Assembly: GCA_040235565.1 (NCBI GenBank)
Contig: JBECLA010000090.1
Span: forward strand, 1-14,556
Length of the DNA: 14,556 bases
DNA from: JAHEIJ01 sp040235565
GTDB lineage: Bacteria > Pseudomonadota > Gammaproteobacteria > UBA6429 > Thiohalophilaceae
Direction: 5' to 3'
Shown: in pieces, positions 12,595 to 14,556 of the stretch
Position numbering within the stretch: the first letter of the stretch is position 1
How the letters are laid out: each line of letters starts with the position of its first letter
Notes under the pieces: generated by a model
What the model saw: the letters and a program-made list of their open reading frames with translations, nothing else
What the model was told of the DNA's origin: nothing
Databases searched by the model: none
Position numbers and translations under genes: made by a program

Positions 12595-12615
12595 AACCTC
12601 GCAGGAGACAGATTC

Positions 12616-13011
12616 ATGCCATTCCCCTGGGTCACTGTTTTGCAGGCCGTTCCCTGGTCTGAGGTTATTCGTAACGCACCAAAGGTAGCGGAAGGTGCGA
12701 AGAAGTTGTGGAATGCGGTTGGGAAGAACTCATCTACGCCAGAGGTAGTCGAGTCGAGCACACCTCCAGCCGTTTCACCCGAATCCCATACCATCACCGA
12801 ACTGGAATCACGCGCTGAGGCGCTGGAGTTGATGGTGACCGACCTGCATGAACAGATGTTTGCCGCCTCCGAGCTCATCAAGGATCTCGCGGAACAGAAC
12901 ACACAGCTCGTTCAACGCATCGAGAAAAATCGGTTGCATGTACTTTGGCTTGGCGTAGCAACCACGGTATTTTCCATTCTCGCTTTGCTTGGGATTTACC
13001 TGGCCATGTGA
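12616..13011 (+). CDS. Tail-anchored coiled-coil membrane protein
   Basis: This is a 131-residue protein without a signal peptide. The N-terminus MPFPWVTVLQAVPWSEVIRN is amphipathic and Trp-containing. Residues 35-58 form a Ser/Pro-rich linker, 59-105 a predicted coiled coil (ESRAEALELMVTDLHEQM, then LAEQNTQLVQRIEKN), and 107-129 a single C-terminal transmembrane helix (VLWLGVATTVFSILALLGIY). The coiled coil would face the cytoplasm. AGGAG lies eight bases upstream of the ATG. Similar small proteins with this N-terminus are seen in proteobacteria, but I know no function. The terminator upstream suggests its own promoter or readthrough. Confidence 0.82.
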   Translation: MPFPWVTVLQAVPWSEVIRNAPKVAEGAKKLWNAVGKNSSTPEVVESSTPPAVSPESHTITELESRAEALELMVTDLHEQMFAASELIKDLAEQNTQLVQRIEKNRLHVLWLGVATTVFSILALLGIYLAM

Positions 13012-13147
13012 TCGCGGCTTGAGGTTCCTGAGCAGAGTTCAAATGTTCGTATTCGAGCCGGAACAGGCATTTGTGAGCGGTATAAATGATTCCATCAAGT
13101 GATAACATAACACTACATTGCATCAGCTGGCGCATCAGGTATTGCTA

Positions 13148-13645
13148 ATGTATAAGAGGCTCAAACAGATTGGGAACTGGGTATACCGCGTGATTAATTG
13201 GCTATTCAGCGGCAAACAAGCCGAGGTGTTTCTGGTAATGCTCGCTGCCTTCTGGATAGGGATATTGGTGCACTTTTATGTTCCGCAAGCGAAAATGGTG
13301 CCCTTTATACGATGGAGCAGTGCCTTTCTGCAAATGCTTGGACTTGTAGTAGTGGTGATAGGAATTCTGAAAATGCGGGTGTTATTTGGACTCCCGAGTG
13401 TTCGTCAAATAATGCGTGAGAAGTGGAAACGGTTTCCGAAGTTTAAAAATGATCATCGTATCAAGACTGGCGGTGCCGATATTGAATTATCCGGGATTTC
13501 TGCCAAGATTGGTAAACTCAAGGCGACTGCATCGTTACCCGACAGGGTGTCCGCCCTTCGTTTAGAGGGGTGGGGAATGCTTATGATATTCGCCGGTATA
13601 GTTCTGGCTGTCGAGTCAGAGGATATCGCAAGGTTATTGGGTTAA
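13148..13645 (+). CDS. Three-helix integral membrane protein, unknown function
   Basis: This is a 165-residue protein with hydrophobic helices at about 26-44 (VFLVMLAAFWIGILVHFYV), 57-75 (FLQMLGLVVVVIGILKM) and 141-156 (GWGMLMIFAGIVLAVE). A basic loop (REKWKRFPKFKNDHR, 90-104) and a small soluble segment up to 140 lie between helices 2 and 3. The ATG at 13148 is preferred over a TTG at 13118. Only AGG is seen upstream. No family is recognised. It follows the tail-anchored coiled-coil gene by 136 bases; shared function is possible but not shown. Confidence 0.75.
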   Translation: MYKRLKQIGNWVYRVINWLFSGKQAEVFLVMLAAFWIGILVHFYVPQAKMVPFIRWSSAFLQMLGLVVVVIGILKMRVLFGLPSVRQIMREKWKRFPKFKNDHRIKTGGADIELSGISAKIGKLKATASLPDRVSALRLEGWGMLMIFAGIVLAVESEDIARLLG

Positions 13646-14081
13646 AGCAGACTGGCCGGACCATTTTCCAGTGCGCTTCGCTCTACCTCACACGTCTATG
13701 TGTTCGTACCACTTCCCACATCCGGGAGGGAATGCAATAAGATTATAGGAACAAAACTGGCCTTGTGGGTTGCGCCAGTATGACAGAACATTTCTTGATT
13801 AAAAATAACGATATCGCTCCACTACACAAGAATGTTATGAGTATCGATCTCCGAAACTCAGTAAATCTTCTTATTCAATTTGTTAGTTTTTATCTAGTAC
13901 ATAATTATTGTATTTATTTTTTTCGTTGAACAAACTGTTATTTTCAGTTAAACGTAGCAGCCTGCAAATCTGAATGGTTTGTAGTATGAAAAAATGTAAA
14001 ACAATCAAAGTTCGTAATAAATTAACAACAACTAATATATGGGGTAGTCTAGTGCAAAACAAACATAAGAATCTGACAAGA
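13646..14081. other. AT-rich gene-poor gap before the rhodanese gene
   Basis: This stretch has 436 bases without a confident gene. It contains the second copy of the 33-base motif (13725-13757), then a markedly AT-rich segment (about 13790-14050) in contrast to the flanking genes. The rhodanese frame is open back to 13986, so part of this may be translated if an upstream start is used. The AT-rich stretch is a good candidate for a promoter or a silenced, transferred segment. Confidence 0.5.
13725..13757 (+). repeat. 33-base shared motif, copy B
   Basis: This segment matches 759-791 on the opposite strand at 28 of 33 positions, with the identical core GATTATAGGAACAAA. It lies just after the membrane-protein gene. 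An in-frame TAA interrupts the reading frame that is open in copy A. Confidence 0.6.
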
Positions 14082-14556
14082 ATGCGCGTTTCATCGTTGC
14101 TTACTGGCATTGGCGCTGTATTTGCCTTGGTATTTACAACCCAGGTCTCTGCGGAAGGTAGTCGTTATGATCTGCCGCGTGATTACAGGTCTGAAATCAG
14201 TTCGGCCAGGGCCTATCTGGAAATGAATACAGAGAAAGCGGTCTTGATTGATGTCCGTAGATTGCGTGAATATGCCGCCGGGCATCCAGAGAAGGCATTT
14301 AACGTGCCTTTTCCGCACGTTGTGGGATCTAATGACCAGGATCCAGGTGTGGCGTACTGGGCTGTCTACAATATTGTTGGTGGTAAGACCGATACACCGA
14401 TATTAACACTTTGTAGGACCGGTTTTCGCAGCGTACTTTTTGCGAACATTTTAGCGAATCCAGATGCATATGGGATTGATGGTCCAGCATTTACAAATGT
14501 ACGTAATATCTGGGAAGGCTTTGTTGGCAGATATAAAGCAGCTGATGGAACCGCGG
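14082..14556 (+). CDS. Exported rhodanese-domain protein, partial at window end
   Basis: This is the first 158 residues of a periplasmic rhodanese-like protein, running off the window. The signal peptide MRVSSLLTGIGAVFALVF is cleaved after VSA. The rhodanese domain starts near 45, with AVLIDVRRLREYAAGHPEKA, NVPFPH and the active-site loop with C111 in LTLCRTGFRS, the persulfide-carrying Cys expected for sulfur transfer. The C-terminal part (FTNVRNIWEGFVG) fits the family's final helix. The ATG at 14082 gives a textbook signal peptide. A GTG at 14052 (preceded by GGGG) and an ATG at 13986 are also in frame and would give an unusually long basic N-terminus. Such proteins are common in sulfur-metabolising bacteria, which agrees with an autotrophic host but does not prove it. 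Confidence 0.85.
   Translation, partial: MRVSSLLTGIGAVFALVFTTQVSAEGSRYDLPRDYRSEISSARAYLEMNTEKAVLIDVRRLREYAAGHPEKAFNVPFPHVVGSNDQDPGVAYWAVYNIVGGKTDTPILTLCRTGFRSVLFANILANPDAYGIDGPAFTNVRNIWEGFVGRYKAADGTA

Noticed and set aside
1..14556. CRISPR arrays, tRNA or rRNA genes, insertion sequences, phage genes
   Set aside because: No regularly spaced repeat array, no tRNA-like cloverleaf, no rRNA sequence, and no transposase or integrase motif was found on either strand by reading.

Overview
The window reads as a chromosomal segment of a proteobacterium, most likely a chemolithoautotrophic gammaproteobacterium. The argument rests on a form II RuBisCO with a divergent CbbR regulator, a CpxRA/Spy-type envelope-stress module, and several small lipoproteins of gammaproteobacterial type. 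The genus is not resolved from sequence alone.

Layout. (1) Bases 2-680 hold the 3' part of an ACR3-type arsenite efflux permease with an apparent one-base insertion just before its conserved Cys motif. (2) Bases 1107-2531 encode a class III PLP aminotransferase, followed by a convergent small DUF1059-like gene (2662-2856, minus). (3) Bases 3311-5345 (minus) are a CpxR/CpxA-like two-component operon, divergent from a Spy/CpxP-like periplasmic chaperone (5528-5971). Three perfectly spaced CpxR-box half-sites lie between them. (4) Bases 6318-7706 (minus) are cbbM with a strong intrinsic terminator, divergent from cbbR (7815-8717). No cbbQ/cbbO or carboxysome genes are next to it. (5) Bases 8718-14556 are an accessory-looking, gene-sparse plus-strand region. 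It has two 81% identical PA2779-family secreted/membrane peptides that bracket two lipoproteins, a Lar-like zinc-ribbon protein, a tail-anchored coiled-coil protein, a three-helix membrane protein and the start of an exported rhodanese.

How the parts work together. CpxA would sense envelope damage and phosphorylate CpxR, which would act on the shared intergenic boxes to control its own operon and the Spy-like chaperone. CbbR would switch the single RuBisCO gene for CO2 fixation. The plus-strand genes from 9332 on are nearly all predicted to act in the envelope (signal peptides, lipoboxes, membrane helices), but no pathway can be named for them.

The least explained signal is in the intergenic DNA. 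A short element occurs at about 3108-3281 (two units), 6082-6173, 10593-10673 and 11469-11590, always in the same orientation. Its minus strand encodes the same short peptide tail, of the type N-L-x-H-S-x-L-I-x-I-I-E-K-S-L. Between copies the nucleotide differences avoid second codon positions, so it looks like a dispersed micro-ORF family or the repeated relic of a gene end. A second, unrelated 33-base motif is shared by 759-791 (minus) and 13725-13757 (plus).
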